Shown here piece after piece: positions 27,737 through 37,578 of a stretch of 64,000 nucleotides of DNA. The stretch comes from Pseudomonas saudiphocaensis (GTDB taxonomy: Bacteria; Pseudomonadota; Gammaproteobacteria; Pseudomonadales; Pseudomonadaceae). The notes beneath the pieces were generated by a model. The model did no database searches and was not told the origin of the DNA. It worked only from the letters and a program-made list of their open reading frames with translations. A program made the translations under genes and the position numbers. How positions within the stretch are numbered: the first letter of the stretch is position 1; every line of letters starts with the position of its first letter. The stretch spans positions 2,542,001-2,606,000 of the forward strand of contig NZ_CCSF01000001.1 in assembly GCF_000756775.1 (NCBI RefSeq). Direction: 5' to 3'.

Positions 27737-29251
27737 TCAGCCCAGAAACAGCTGATAGGCCGGATTATCCGTCTCATCCCAATAGCGGTAGCCGATCTTG
27801 TCCAACGCTGCCGGCAGCAGATGACGTTCCTCGGCAGGCACTTGCAGGCCCGCTACCACCCGGCCATCGGCGGCGCCGTGGTTGCGGTAGTGGAACATCG
27901 AGATATTCCAGCGCCCGCCCAGGTTGTTGAGGAAGTTGAACAGCGCACCGGGCCGCTCCGGAAACTCGAAGCGCAACACCATCTCATCACTGACGCCGGC
28001 TGCATGGCCGCCCACCATATGACGGATGTGCAGCTTGGCCAGTTCATTCTCGGTGAGATCGTGAACCGGGAAGCCTTTTTCCCGCAGCCCTTCCACCAAT
28101 GCTTCGCGCGGATCATTTTCCGGGTGCGTCTGCACCCCGACGAAGATATGTGCCGAGCCGTTCTGGTGATAACGGTAGTTGAACTCGGTGATCTGGCGCC
28201 GGCCGATGGCCGCGCAGAAGGCCTTGAAACTGCCCGGCTGCTCGGGAATGGTCACAGCGATGATAGCTTCGCGCTTCTCGCCCAGCTCGGAGCGCTCGGC
28301 CACATGGCGCAGGCGATCGAAGTTGATGTTGGCACCCGAATCGATACCCACCAGCACCTGGTTGGTAACGCCATCGCGCTCGACATACTTCTTGATGCCG
28401 GCCACCGCCAGCGCACCCGCAGGCTCGGTGATCGAGCGGGTGTCGTCGTAAATGTCCTTGATCGCGGCGCACAGCTCGTCGGTACTGACCGTAATGACTT
28501 CATCGACATGGTCTTTGCAGATATCGAAGGTGTGCTCGCCAATCTGCGCCACCGCCACACCGTCGGCAAACAGCCCGACCTGGGGCAGCACCACCCGCTC
28601 ACCGGCGGCCAAGGCCTGTTGCAGGCAGTTGGAATCATCCGGTTCGACGCCGATGACCCGGGTTTCCGGACGCAGGTACTTGATGTAGGCCGCCACCCCA
28701 GCGATCAGCCCACCACCGCCCACCGGCACAAAGATAGCGTCCAAAGGCCCCTGATGCTGACTGAGGATCTCCATGGCCACCGTGCCCTGCCCGGCGATCA
28801 CGTCCGGGTCGTCATAGGGATGGACGTAGACGTAGCCCTTTTCCTCGACCAGTTTCAGCGAGTGCGCCAGCGCCTCGGGGAAAGCATCACCGTGCAGCAC
28901 GACCTTGCCGCCACGGGCGCGTACGCCCTGAACCTTCAGCTCCGGTGTGGTACGCGGCATGACGATGGTGGCTTTGATCCCCAATTCGCGCGCTGCCAGC
29001 GCCAGGCCCTGGGCATGGTTGCCGGCCGATGCGGTAACCACACCGCGCGCCAGTTCCTCGGCAGAAAGCTGCGCCAGCTTGTTGTAAGCGCCGCGAATCT
29101 TGAAGGAAAACACCGGCTGCAGATCCTCGCGCTTGAGCAGAACCTGGTTACCGAGACGCTCGGAGAGCTGGCGAGCGGGCTGCAGCGGAGTTTCCACGGC
29201 CACGTCGTAGACGCGCGAGGTGAGGATCTTCTTGACGTACTGTTCGAGCAT
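27737..29251 (-). CDS. ilvA: Threonine ammonia-lyase, biosynthetic
   Basis: 504 residues, the length of the long, allosteric form. It deaminates threonine to 2-oxobutyrate for isoleucine synthesis. The PLP Lys is in [12 protein letters not shown], the phosphate-binding loop is [12 protein letters not shown], and two C-terminal ACT-like regulatory repeats (about 325-500; [18 protein letters not shown] and [14 protein letters not shown]) would bind isoleucine/valine. The ATG at [18 protein letters not shown] is the family start; longer upstream reading is non-family. Divergent from rpiA. Confidence 0.96.
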   Translation of the reverse strand: MLEQYVKKILTSRVYDVAVETPLQPARQLSERLGNQVLLKREDLQPVFSFKIRGAYNKLAQLSAEELARGVVTASAGNHAQGLALAARELGIKATIVMPRTTPELKVQGVRARGGKVVLHGDAFPEALAHSLKLVEEKGYVYVHPYDDPDVIAGQGTVAMEILSQHQGPLDAIFVPVGGGGLIAGVAAYIKYLRPETRVIGVEPDDSNCLQQALAAGERVVLPQVGLFADGVAVAQIGEHTFDICKDHVDEVITVSTDELCAAIKDIYDDTRSITEPAGALAVAGIKKYVERDGVTNQVLVGIDSGANINFDRLRHVAERSELGEKREAIIAVTIPEQPGSFKAFCAAIGRRQITEFNYRYHQNGSAHIFVGVQTHPENDPREALVEGLREKGFPVHDLTENELAKLHIRHMVGGHAAGVSDEMVLRFEFPERPGALFNFLNNLGGRWNISMFHYRNHGAADGRVVAGLQVPAEERHLLPAALDKIGYRYWDETDNPAYQLFLG

Positions 29252-29399
29252 GATGGGTATCTTGGCGGGGCTTGCGAAGACCGCCGAGTCTACTCCCACG
29301 ACACCCCGCCGACCACCGGCAATCGGCCAGCGGACAAGACCGACACGTCCGGCACCGGTATACTTTGACCCCCTCGAATTCCCGCCCCGGACTCCAGCC

Positions 29400-30071
29400 A
29401 TGACCCAGGACCAACTCAAGCAGGCCGTCGCCCAGGCCGCCGTAGACCTTATCGTCCCGCAACTCAACGACCGCAGCATCGTCGGCGTCGGCACTGGCTC
29501 GACCGCCAACTTCTTTATCGACCTGCTGGCCAAGCACAAGGGTTTCTTCGACGGCGCCGTGGCCAGTTCCGACAGCACGGCCGAGCGCTTGAAGCAGCAC
29601 GGCATTCCGGTCTACGACCTGAACAACGTGCACGATCTGGAGTTCTACGTGGACGGCGCCGACGAGGCCAACGGCCATCTGGAGCTGATCAAGGGCGGCG
29701 GCGCGGCACTGACTCGCGAGAAGATCGTCGCAGCAGTGGCACGAACCTTCATCTGCATCGCAGACGCCAGCAAGCTGGTCGAACGTCTCGGCACCTTTCC
29801 GCTGCCGGTGGAAGTCATCCCCATGGCCCGCAGCCACGTCGCCCGTGAGCTGGTGAAGCTGGGCGGCGATCCGGTGTACCGCGAGGGCGTGGTGACCGAC
29901 AACGGCAACGTGATTCTCGACGTACACAACCTGATGATCGGCTTCGCCCCCGATGTCGAGGCGCAGATCAACAATATCGTCGGTGTGGTCAGCAACGGCC
30001 TGTTCGCCGCGCGCCCGGCGGATGTGCTGCTGTTGGGCACCAAGGATGGCGTACAGACACTCAAGCGTTAA
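29400..30071 (+). CDS. rpiA: Ribose-5-phosphate isomerase A
   Basis: 223 residues. It interconverts ribose-5-phosphate and ribulose-5-phosphate in the pentose phosphate pathway. Family motifs are [43 protein letters not shown] (containing the catalytic acid and phosphate contacts) and LPVEVIPMA. Length and motifs match E. coli RpiA. Divergent from ilvA; a hairpin follows the stop. Confidence 0.97.
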   Translation: MTQDQLKQAVAQAAVDLIVPQLNDRSIVGVGTGSTANFFIDLLAKHKGFFDGAVASSDSTAERLKQHGIPVYDLNNVHDLEFYVDGADEANGHLELIKGGGAALTREKIVAAVARTFICIADASKLVERLGTFPLPVEVIPMARSHVARELVKLGGDPVYREGVVTDNGNVILDVHNLMIGFAPDVEAQINNIVGVVSNGLFAARPADVLLLGTKDGVQTLKR

Positions 30072-30089
30072 CGCCTGAATGACCGGAAA

Positions 30090-30123
30090 GCCGGACGAGA
30101 GAACCTATCGCTTATCGTCCGGC
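30090..30123. terminator. Shared hairpin between rpiA and the P-type ATPase
   Basis: GCCGGACGA (30090-30098) pairs perfectly with TCGTCCGGC (30115-30123) around a 16-nt loop. It sits between two convergent genes and could act in both directions. No strong T-run follows, so factor-independent function is uncertain. Confidence 0.5.
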
Positions 30124-30134
30124 GCTCTCCGTAC

Positions 30135-32303
30135 TCACTTCTGCAACAACCTCAGGCCGTTGAACACCACCAGCAGGCTCACACCCATGTCGGCAAATAC
30201 CGCCATCCACATGGTTGCCTCGCCGGCCAGGGCCATGCCCAGAAACAACGCCTTGATACCCAGCGCCAGCGCGATGTTCTGTTTGAGGATGCTCGCGGTC
30301 TGCCGTGACAGGCGAACAAACGCCGGAATCTTGCGCAAGTCGTCGTCCATCAGCGCGACATCCGCTGTTTCGATGGCCGTGTCGGTGCCGGCTGCGCCCA
30401 TGGCGAAGCCAATCTGCGCCTTGGCCAGCGCCGGCGCATCGTTGATGCCATCACCGACCATGCCGACCATCTGGCCCTGTACCTGACGCGCTTCGATCCA
30501 CCCCAGCTTGTCGGCCGGCAGCAAATTCCCCTGCGCCTCGGCGACTCCCACCTGCTCGGCAATGACTGCCGCGGTGTGGGCGTTATCACCCGTTAGCATG
30601 CAGGTACGAATACCCAGCTGCTGCAGTTCGGCCAGTGCCTCACGACTGCTTTGGCGCACCGTGTCGGCAACGGCGAACAGCATCAGCGCACGCTGCTCAT
30701 CGCATAGCACCACCGCCGTCTTGCCCTGACGCTCCAGCGCTTCCAGGCGCTCTTCCAGCGGCGCAGAACACAGCCCCAGATCCTCGACCAACCGATGATT
30801 GCCCAGGTAGAGCAGCCTGCCGGTAACCCGGCCCTGGCTGCCGCGCCCGGGCAGCGCAGTAAAATCATCCACCTCCAGAAGCGCCAGACCCTGCTCTTCG
30901 GCGTGGCGGGCCAGCGCTCTGGATACCGGATGGTCAGAGCGCGCCGCCAGGCTTGCCGCCCAGCCAGCATGGGTTGGTTCGTCATCGCCAAACAGGTTCA
31001 GGCTGTCGGTCTGCACCGGTTTGCCGTGGGTCAGGGTGCCGGTCTTGTCCAGCGCCAAGACCTGCAGATGGCGCCCGTTTTCCAGGTACACGCCACCCTT
31101 GATCAAGATGCCCCGGCGCGCCGCTGCCGCCAGGCCGCTGACCACCGTCACCGGCGTGGAAATCACCAGCGCGCAGGGGCAGGCCACCACCAGCAACACC
31201 AGGGCACGGTAAATCCAGTCGAACCAGGCGCCGCCCAGCAGCAGAGGTGGCAGCACGGCAACCAGCAGGGCGAAGAGGAACACCAATGGTGTATAGATAC
31301 GCGAAAACCGATCGACAAAGCGCTGTGTCGGTGCCCGGGAGCCCTGGGCCTCTTCTACGGCATGGATAATCCGCGCCAGAGTGGTATCACGCGCCGCCGC
31401 CGACACGCGAAACTCCAGCGAGCCCGCTTCATTGATGGTGCCGGCAAAAACCTGATCGCCGATGCGCTTCTCCACCGGCAGGCTTTCACCGGTGATAGGT
31501 GCCTGGTTGACCGTTGAGCTTCCGGAAATCACCTCGCCGTCCAGGCCGATACGCTCGCCAGGCCGCACGCGCACCACATCGCCCGGATTGACGGACTGCA
31601 CGTCCAGCTCCAGCCAGCGGCCATCGGCCTGCATCACCGTCGCCTGGGGTGGCGCCAGATCCATCAGGCCACGTATGGCGTTGCGTGCCCGATCCAGCGA
31701 GCGCGCTTCAATCAGCTCGGCAAGCGTGAACAGAACCATCACCATGGCCGCTTCCGGCCACTGGCCGATCAGCACCGCGCCAGTCACGGCAATGCTCATC
31801 AGGGCATTGATATTGAGGTTGCGATTTTTCAGGGCAATCCAGCCCTTCTTGTAGGTGTTCAAGCCGCAGAGCAGGATCGCCAGCAGGGCCAGGCCGGCCA
31901 CCAGCCACTGCGGCCCTGCCCCACTGAAGTGGACGATCTCCGCGGCTAGCGCTGCTGCCCCGGACAAGGCCAACGGCCACCAGTGCTTTTTCGTCGAGAG
32001 CTGTTCGGGGCCGGTTTGCGGTGCGGCTTCGTCTTCCACCACCGGGGTGAATCCCAGCTTCTCGATGACCAAGATCACCCGCTCCAGCGCACCCTCTTCA
32101 TGGCTGACGCTCAGCACCCGCTGCAACAGATTGAACTGCAGCTCGCCAACGCCGGGTACACCCGCCAGCGCATCACGAATCAGGCGCTCCTCGGTGGGGC
32201 AGTCCATCTGTTCGATACGAATGCGCGTGCTACCTGGCGCCAGAACCCGGGCGGTCGATACCGCCGGTTCGTGGTCATGCTCATGGCCACAGCAACTTTT
32301 CAT
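30135..32303 (-). CDS. Heavy-metal translocating P1B-type ATPase (Cd/Zn/Pb exporter, CadA/ZntA class)
   Basis: 722 residues. The N-terminus has a His-rich start (SCCGHEHDHEP) and a ferredoxin-like domain with MDCPTEE, the variant typical of CadA proteins. The core carries the metal site ACPCALVISTP, phosphorylation motif DKTGTLTHGKP, the actuator ITGES and hinge GDGINDAPALAKA. It exports divalent soft metals from the cytoplasm. The ATG at MKSCCGHEHDHE has GAGG upstream. A MerR-regulator gene is not adjacent, but a degenerate MerR-like operator lies upstream. Confidence 0.92.
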   Translation of the reverse strand: MKSCCGHEHDHEPAVSTARVLAPGSTRIRIEQMDCPTEERLIRDALAGVPGVGELQFNLLQRVLSVSHEEGALERVILVIEKLGFTPVVEDEAAPQTGPEQLSTKKHWWPLALSGAAALAAEIVHFSGAGPQWLVAGLALLAILLCGLNTYKKGWIALKNRNLNINALMSIAVTGAVLIGQWPEAAMVMVLFTLAELIEARSLDRARNAIRGLMDLAPPQATVMQADGRWLELDVQSVNPGDVVRVRPGERIGLDGEVISGSSTVNQAPITGESLPVEKRIGDQVFAGTINEAGSLEFRVSAAARDTTLARIIHAVEEAQGSRAPTQRFVDRFSRIYTPLVFLFALLVAVLPPLLLGGAWFDWIYRALVLLVVACPCALVISTPVTVVSGLAAAARRGILIKGGVYLENGRHLQVLALDKTGTLTHGKPVQTDSLNLFGDDEPTHAGWAASLAARSDHPVSRALARHAEEQGLALLEVDDFTALPGRGSQGRVTGRLLYLGNHRLVEDLGLCSAPLEERLEALERQGKTAVVLCDEQRALMLFAVADTVRQSSREALAELQQLGIRTCMLTGDNAHTAAVIAEQVGVAEAQGNLLPADKLGWIEARQVQGQMVGMVGDGINDAPALAKAQIGFAMGAAGTDTAIETADVALMDDDLRKIPAFVRLSRQTASILKQNIALALGIKALFLGMALAGEATMWMAVFADMGVSLLVVFNGLRLLQK

Positions 32304-32345
32304 GGAGACCTCGCAGGAGTAACGAATGCCTGTTGCGCAGTACAC

Positions 32346-32375
32346 ACCCTGAATCCCCTGTCACCATAGGGTCAA
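32346..32375 (-). promoter_or_regulatory. Possible degenerate MerR-type operator upstream of the metal ATPase
   Basis: On the minus strand TTGACCCTAT begins at 32375 and AGGGT ends at 32346, as in ZntR/CadR promoters that overlap TTGACCCTAT...AGGGT. The spacing between the arms is several bases too long for a typical MerR operator, so function is doubtful. Confidence 0.3.
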
Positions 32376-32593
32376 GCTCCGCGCAGAAGCCTGCGATGAA
32401 TTGGTGAACTGGCCGGCTACTCCACCCCGCAGCACTTCGCTCGGGAGCTGCCTGGCTGGGCGGCAACCCGGTCTACCACGGGCACCCGGACGGCATGCAG
32501 ACGCTCACGCTGAAGCGCAGCGGCATGCCGAATTGCAGCTACGCTTGTTGATACTGCACCGACCCCGGCGCAGGTCATGACAGGAGCATCGCC

Positions 32594-32941
32594 ATGTCCG
32601 GCAAGTTTCATCTGAAGAAAGGCAACAACGGCCAGTTTCATTTCAACCTGCTGGCGAGCAACGGCCAGGTCATTCTCTCCAGCGAGCAGTACAAGGCCCA
32701 TGCCTCGGCCATCAACGGCATCGACTCGGTACGCAAGAACGCCTCGCGCGAAGGCGCGTTCGAGATACGTGAATCAAGCAGCGGCAAACCCTACTTCGTG
32801 CTCAAGGCGACCAACGGACAGGTCATCGGCCAGAGCCAGATGTACGCCAGCCTGAGCAGTGCGGAAAAAGGCTGCGAATCGGTACGCAACCACGCCCCGG
32901 GGGCAAGCCTGCTGGACGAAAGCACTGCAGCGACCACCTGA
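32594..32941 (+). CDS. yegP: YegP-family protein (two DUF1508 repeats)
   Basis: 115 residues, two tandem DUF1508 repeats of about 50 residues: GQFHFNLLASNGQVILSSEQY (13-33) and GKPYFVLKATNGQVIGQSQMY (64-84). YegP-like proteins are small cytoplasmic proteins of unknown function. Single-gene unit between the metal ATPase (divergent) and the SdiA-regulated-like gene (convergent). Confidence 0.88.
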   Translation: MSGKFHLKKGNNGQFHFNLLASNGQVILSSEQYKAHASAINGIDSVRKNASREGAFEIRESSSGKPYFVLKATNGQVIGQSQMYASLSSAEKGCESVRNHAPGASLLDESTAATT

Positions 32942-32974
32942 ACCTGAAGAGCGGCACGGCCCGACCTCCAGCCT

Positions 32975-33889
32975 TTAGCGGGCCGTCCGCTTGAATACAT
33001 AGAAGCGGTTGGGCTCACCGACCACGTAGATGTTGCCCCGCCCATCCATCGCCACGCCCTCGGCCTGATTGATCCCCTGAACCAGGCCATTCAAGTCGCC
33101 AAACAGCGCCATGAAGCTGCGCGGCTTACCTTGCAGATCAAGCTCCACCAGCAGGCGAGACTCGTCCGAGAGCATCAGGGTATGGCCGCTCACGGGGTCG
33201 AAGGCCAACGAGGAAATATCACGCACCACCAGCGGCTGCCTTGGCAGTGCTTCAAGCACGCCAAAGTCGCCGTCTTCACCAGGAAACGGCAGTTCGAACA
33301 GCCCTTGCGGGTCACGCTCCTTGGCCAGCAGCAGGCGTTGCGTATGGGGGTTCCAGGCCAAGCCTTCGAAACCCTTGTTGCCCGCATCGGCAAAGCCCAG
33401 GTCATGCACGACCAGATCGTCCAGATCGATGCTGTCCACGCCCGGCTCGGGATTCACCAGCGCCACCAGTCGTCGACGCTCGTCAACCACAGCCAGGCGC
33501 CCATCGCCAATGGCCTCGACGGCCTCGGGATCGGAAAAACCGTTCAGCCGTATGCGTCGCAACACCAGGCCCGCCGGGGTGAATTCGACCAGCTGCGGGT
33601 TCTGCCCGGTGACGGTCCACAGCGTGCCCGTCAGCGGGTTCCAGGTCAGGCCCGAGGTTTCATCCTCTTCCAGCCCAGCCAGGGTCGTCTCCAGTACCAA
33701 CTCGTAGTCAGGCAGCCAGATACTGGCCGCGCGCTGCTCAGCACCCACGTGCTTCTCGGCCCAGTACAACCGCAGCTGGTCATCCCAGTGCAGCTGATGA
33801 CCAGTAATCAGAAAAGCGGCCAGGGCCAGCAACAAGCAGGAATTGAGGATCAGCCGCCAGCGCGGCGTGCGAGTGGCAATGGGGGGCAT
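32975..33889 (-). CDS. SdiA-regulated-domain (phytase/esterase-like beta-propeller) protein
   Basis: 304 residues. One N-terminal transmembrane helix (LILNSCLLLALAAFLITGHQ, about 13-33) anchors a periplasmic propeller with repeated motifs (SGLTWNPLTGTLWTVTGQNPQLVEF, FEGLAWNPHTQRLLLAKERDP, SSLAFDPVSGHTLMLSDESRLLVEL, EGVAMDGRGNIYVVGEPNRFYVF). This matches the SdiA-regulated family; role unknown. ATG at 33889 is preferred over the TTG two codons upstream. Confidence 0.82.
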   Translation of the reverse strand: MPPIATRTPRWRLILNSCLLLALAAFLITGHQLHWDDQLRLYWAEKHVGAEQRAASIWLPDYELVLETTLAGLEEDETSGLTWNPLTGTLWTVTGQNPQLVEFTPAGLVLRRIRLNGFSDPEAVEAIGDGRLAVVDERRRLVALVNPEPGVDSIDLDDLVVHDLGFADAGNKGFEGLAWNPHTQRLLLAKERDPQGLFELPFPGEDGDFGVLEALPRQPLVVRDISSLAFDPVSGHTLMLSDESRLLVELDLQGKPRSFMALFGDLNGLVQGINQAEGVAMDGRGNIYVVGEPNRFYVFKRTAR

Positions 33890-33978
33890 GGACAAGGTTC
33901 CAGCGAAAGGACGCGCATTACAGCACGGCAGCCATCAGCAGGAAACGCAAAGCGGCGGGATTGCCCCGCCGCTACGGC

Positions 33979-34644
33979 TCAGAGTACGCGGCTTTCGAAG
34001 CTCGACAGCCCGACCAGCTCCAGCGTCAGCGTATCGCCCGAAGCCAGCGGACCCACACCGGCTGGCGTGCCCGTCAGCACCACGTCACCCGGCTGCAGAC
34101 TGAAGTGGCCGGCGATATGCTGCAGCAGCGGCAGGATGGCGTTGAGCATCTGGCTGCTGTTGCCGTCCTGGCGCAGCTCGCCGTTGATGCTCAGACGGAT
34201 GCCGATATCGGTCAGGTCTTCCACCGTGCTGGAATGCACGAAGGGCGCCAGAACGCAGGCCCCGTCGAAGCTCTTGGCGACTTCCCACGGGTGGCCCTTT
34301 TCCTTGAGCTGCGCCTGCACGTCACGCAGGGTCAGATCCAGTGCCGGGGCGAAACCGGAAATGGCATCGCGGACTTCTTCCTCGTTGGGCCGGCGCGACA
34401 GCGGCTTGCCGATCAACACGGCAATCTCCGCCTCGTAGTGCACCGCTCCACGGTCGGCAGGAATAGCGAAGCCACCATCGAGATCCGTTGCGCAGCTGCC
34501 GGGCTTGATGAACAGAAGCGGTTCGGTGGGCACCGGATTGTTCAGTTCCTTGGCATGTTCGGCGTAGTTGCGACCGACGCAAACCACCTTGCCCAGGGGA
34601 AAGTGGATCGGCGTGCCATCGGTGTATTGATGCTTGTAGGTCAT
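33979..34644 (-). CDS. Fumarylacetoacetate hydrolase-family protein (YcgM-like acylpyruvase)
   Basis: 221 residues, the length of the small FAH proteins (YcgM/FAHD1). It has KVVCVGRNYAEHAKEL, metal ligands in VHYEAEIAVLIGK (ExE) with a further Asp in FAPALDLTLRDVQ, and LTGTPAGVGPL. FAHD1-type enzymes cleave acylpyruvates or decarboxylate oxaloacetate; the substrate is not decided by sequence. It lies 66 bp downstream of the D-2-hydroxyglutarate dehydrogenase gene on the same strand. Confidence 0.88.
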   Translation of the reverse strand: MTYKHQYTDGTPIHFPLGKVVCVGRNYAEHAKELNNPVPTEPLLFIKPGSCATDLDGGFAIPADRGAVHYEAEIAVLIGKPLSRRPNEEEVRDAISGFAPALDLTLRDVQAQLKEKGHPWEVAKSFDGACVLAPFVHSSTVEDLTDIGIRLSINGELRQDGNSSQMLNAILPLLQHIAGHFSLQPGDVVLTGTPAGVGPLASGDTLTLELVGLSSFESRVL

Positions 34645-34710
34645 GGGTGATCCTTAATCCGTGGGGCGGTTATCCCGCCGATGCCCTAGGCGGGTAACAC
34701 CCGCCGTGCT

Positions 34711-36105
34711 TCAAACCGCGAATATCTTGCCAGGGTTCATGATGCCATTGGGGTCGAACGCCGCCTTGACCGCCTTCATGTACTCGATTTCCGCAGCCGA
34801 GCGGCTGTACTCGAGGTAATCACGCTTGGTCATGCCGACGCCGTGTTCGGCGGAGATCGAACCGTTGTACTTCTCGACGGTTTCGAACACCCACTTGTTC
34901 ACCGAAGCGCATTTTTCGAAGAACTCGTCCTTGGACAGCGCTTCCGGCTTGAGGATGTTCAGGTGCAGGTTGCCGTCGCCGATATGGCCGTACCAGAGCA
35001 CCTCGAAATCCGGGTAGTTCTGGCTGACGATGGCATCGATGTCGGCCAGGAAGGCCGGCACTTTGCTCACGGTCACCGAGATGTCGTTCTTGTATGGCGT
35101 CCAGTGGCTGATGGTTTCGGAGATGTATTCGCGCAGTTTCCAGAGGTTCTGCAGTTGCTGCTCGCTCTGGCTCATCACGCCATCGATCACCCAGCCTTCG
35201 TTGACGCAATGCTCGAAGGTCGCCAGGGCCTGGTCGGCACGCTCCTCGGTGGTGGCCTCGAACTCCAGCAGCGCGTAGAAGGGCGCGCGGGTTTCGAACG
35301 GCGCGGGTACGTCGCCGCGGCCGAGGATCTTGTCCAGGCACTTGTCGGAGAAGAACTCGAAGGCGGTCAGGTCCAGCTTGTCCTGGAAGGCGTGCAGTAC
35401 CGGCATGATCGAGTCGAAATCCGGCGTGCCCAGCACCATCGCGGTGAGGTTGGTCGGTTGGCGCTCCAGGCGCATGGTGGCCTCGACCACGAAGCCCAGG
35501 GTGCCCTCGGCGCCGATGAACAGCTGGCGCAGGTCATAGCCGGTGGCGTTCTTGATCAGGTCCTTGTTCAGCTCCAGCAGGTCGCCCTTGCCGGTGACGA
35601 CCTTCATGCCCGCCACCCAGTTGCGGGTCATGCCGTAGCGGATCACCTTGATGCCGCCGGCGTTGGTGCCGATGTTGCCGCCAATCTGGCTGGAGCCGGC
35701 AGAGGCGAAGTCCACGGGGTAGTACAGGCCCTTGTCCTCGGCGAACTGCTGCAGCTGCGCGGTGACCACCCCGGGCTGGCAGACCACGGTGCGGTCGGTG
35801 GCATTGAAGTCGAGGATCTGGTTCATGTTGTCGAAGGACACCACCACCTCGCCGTTGGCCGCGACAGCCGCGGCGGACAGCCCGGTACGGCCGCCGGACG
35901 GCACCAGGGCGACCTTGTGGGTGTTGGCCCAGCGCACAATGGCCTGGACCTGCTCGACGGTCTTGGGGAAGACGATGGCCGACGGCGCCGGAGCGAAATG
36001 CTTGGTCCAATCCTTGCCGTAGGCGGCCAGCGATTCGGCGTCGGTCAGGACCTTGCCGGGCTCGACCAGGGTTTTCAGCTCTTCGATCAGGACGGGATCG
36101 GTCAT
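34711..36105 (-). CDS. FAD-linked D-2-hydroxyacid oxidoreductase, probable D-2-hydroxyglutarate dehydrogenase
   Basis: 464 residues. VAO/GlcD-like flavoprotein with FAD-binding GGRTGLSAAAVAANGEVVVSF, the AGSSQIGGNIGTNAGGIKVIRYG loop, and the C-terminal WYGHIGDGNLHLNI and SAEHGVGMTKRDYL motifs. In pseudomonads the homologue beside serA (PA0317 type) oxidises D-2-hydroxyglutarate formed as a by-product of SerA. That role is inferred from family and synteny. It is divergent from serA across a palindrome-bearing intergenic region. Confidence 0.87.
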   Translation of the reverse strand: MTDPVLIEELKTLVEPGKVLTDAESLAAYGKDWTKHFAPAPSAIVFPKTVEQVQAIVRWANTHKVALVPSGGRTGLSAAAVAANGEVVVSFDNMNQILDFNATDRTVVCQPGVVTAQLQQFAEDKGLYYPVDFASAGSSQIGGNIGTNAGGIKVIRYGMTRNWVAGMKVVTGKGDLLELNKDLIKNATGYDLRQLFIGAEGTLGFVVEATMRLERQPTNLTAMVLGTPDFDSIMPVLHAFQDKLDLTAFEFFSDKCLDKILGRGDVPAPFETRAPFYALLEFEATTEERADQALATFEHCVNEGWVIDGVMSQSEQQLQNLWKLREYISETISHWTPYKNDISVTVSKVPAFLADIDAIVSQNYPDFEVLWYGHIGDGNLHLNILKPEALSKDEFFEKCASVNKWVFETVEKYNGSISAEHGVGMTKRDYLEYSRSAAEIEYMKAVKAAFDPNGIMNPGKIFAV

Positions 36106-36172
36106 CACAGGAACTCTCATACGATTCATGGTCACCCTGAGCACGCTTCAGCTCGGGGGATGGGTCTTTCAG

Positions 36173-36200
36173 GGGGCTCGTATGCTAGCATACGAGCCCC
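36173..36200. promoter_or_regulatory. Perfect 28-bp palindrome between D2HGDH and serA
   Basis: Each 14-bp half reads GGGGCTCGTATGCT and is perfectly inverted about the axis between 36186 and 36187. It lies 68 bp from the D2HGDH ATG and 102 bp from the serA ATG. With no loop it fits a dimeric operator better than a terminator. Confidence 0.6.
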
Positions 36201-36301
36201 TTTGAAACGTGCCTCGGCAGACTCCCGAACCGGCATTATCCGGTCGGCCGGCCTTCGCTGGACACTCGTCATAACCTCCGGCCCTAAAGGTTTAAACACA
36301 G

Positions 36302-37531
36302 ATGAGCCAGACCTCTCTCGACAAGAGCAAGATCAAGTTCCTTCTCCTTGAAGGTGTCCACCAGAACGCCATCGACACCCTGAAGGCCGCCGGTTACTCC
36401 AACATCGAATACCTCAAGACCGCGCTCTCCGGCGACGAGCTGAAGGCAAAGATCGCGGATGCCCACTTCATCGGCATCCGCTCGCGCACCCAGCTCACCG
36501 AGGAAGTGTTCGATGCGGCGAAGAAGCTGATCGCTGTCGGCTGCTTCTGCATCGGCACCAACCAGGTCGACCTCAATGCCGCCCGCGAGCGCGGTATCGC
36601 CGTGTTCAACGCGCCCTACTCCAACACCCGTTCGGTAGCCGAGCTGGTGCTGGCCGAGGCCATCCTGCTGCTGCGCGGCATCCCCGAGAAGAACGCCTCC
36701 TGCCACCGCGGCGGCTGGATCAAGTCTGCAGCCAACTCCTTCGAGATCCGCGGCAAGAAGCTCGGCATCATCGGTTATGGCTCCATCGGCACCCAGCTGT
36801 CGGTGCTGGCCGAGTCCCTGGGCATGCAGGTCTACTTCTATGACGTGGTGACCAAGCTGCCGCTGGGCAATGCCACCCAGGTCGGCTCGCTGTACGAGCT
36901 GCTGGGCATGTGCGACATCGTTTCCCTGCACGTGCCGGAGCTGCCGTCCACCCAGTGGATGATCGGCGAGAAGGAAATCCGCGCCATGAAGAAGGGCGGC
37001 ATCCTGATCAACGCCGCTCGCGGTACCGTGGTCGAGCTGGATCACCTGGCCGCCGCCATCAAGGACGAGCACCTGATCGGCGCCGCCATCGACGTGTTCC
37101 CGGTGGAGCCGCGCTCCAACGATGAAGAGTTCGAAAGCCCGCTGCGTGGCCTGGACCGCGTGATCCTGACGCCGCACATCGGTGGTTCTACCGCCGAAGC
37201 GCAGGCCAATATCGGCCTGGAAGTGGCAGAGAAGTTGGTCAAGTACAGCGACAACGGCACCTCGGTGTCATCGGTCAACTTCCCTGAAGTGGCCCTGCCG
37301 TCTCATCCCGACAAGCACCGCCTGCTGCACATCCACCAGAACATCCCTGGTGTGATGAGCGAGATCAACAAGGTCTTCGCCGACAACGGCATCAACATCG
37401 CCGGTCAGTTCCTGCAGACCAACGAGAAGGTCGGTTACGTGGTGATCGACGTCGACAAGCAGTACTCCGAGCTGGCGCTGGAGAAGCTGCAGAAGGTCAA
37501 CGGCACCATCCGCAGCCGCGTCCTGTTCTGA
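36302..37531 (+). CDS. serA: D-3-phosphoglycerate dehydrogenase
   Basis: 409 residues, the length of the E. coli-type SerA. The Rossmann motif is LGIIGYGSIGTQLSVLAES. The catalytic Arg lies in INAARGTVVEL, Glu in IDVFPVEP and His in ILTPHIGGSTAEAQ. A C-terminal ACT domain (about 335-409, IPGVMSEINKVFADNGINIAGQFL) gives serine feedback. It oxidises 3-phosphoglycerate and can reduce 2-oxoglutarate to D-2-hydroxyglutarate, which explains the divergent dehydrogenase gene. Confidence 0.97.
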   Translation: MSQTSLDKSKIKFLLLEGVHQNAIDTLKAAGYSNIEYLKTALSGDELKAKIADAHFIGIRSRTQLTEEVFDAAKKLIAVGCFCIGTNQVDLNAARERGIAVFNAPYSNTRSVAELVLAEAILLLRGIPEKNASCHRGGWIKSAANSFEIRGKKLGIIGYGSIGTQLSVLAESLGMQVYFYDVVTKLPLGNATQVGSLYELLGMCDIVSLHVPELPSTQWMIGEKEIRAMKKGGILINAARGTVVELDHLAAAIKDEHLIGAAIDVFPVEPRSNDEEFESPLRGLDRVILTPHIGGSTAEAQANIGLEVAEKLVKYSDNGTSVSSVNFPEVALPSHPDKHRLLHIHQNIPGVMSEINKVFADNGINIAGQFLQTNEKVGYVVIDVDKQYSELALEKLQKVNGTIRSRVLF

Positions 37532-37547
37532 TCGGCAGGTGATGACC

Positions 37548-37574
37548 AAAGGGAGGCTACGGCCTCCCTTTTTT
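37548..37574 (+). terminator. Intrinsic terminator behind serA
   Basis: AAAGGGAGGC (37548-37557) and GCCTCCCTTT (37562-37571) form a 10-bp stem with a TACG tetraloop, followed by a T-run. Textbook intrinsic terminator 16 bp after the serA stop. Confidence 0.9.
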
Positions 37575-37578
37575 GTGC

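Noticed and set aside
30090-30123. Hairpin after rpiA as a strong intrinsic terminator
   Set aside because: The stem is perfect but the loop is 16 nt and no T-run follows on either strand; kept only as a weak bidirectional candidate.
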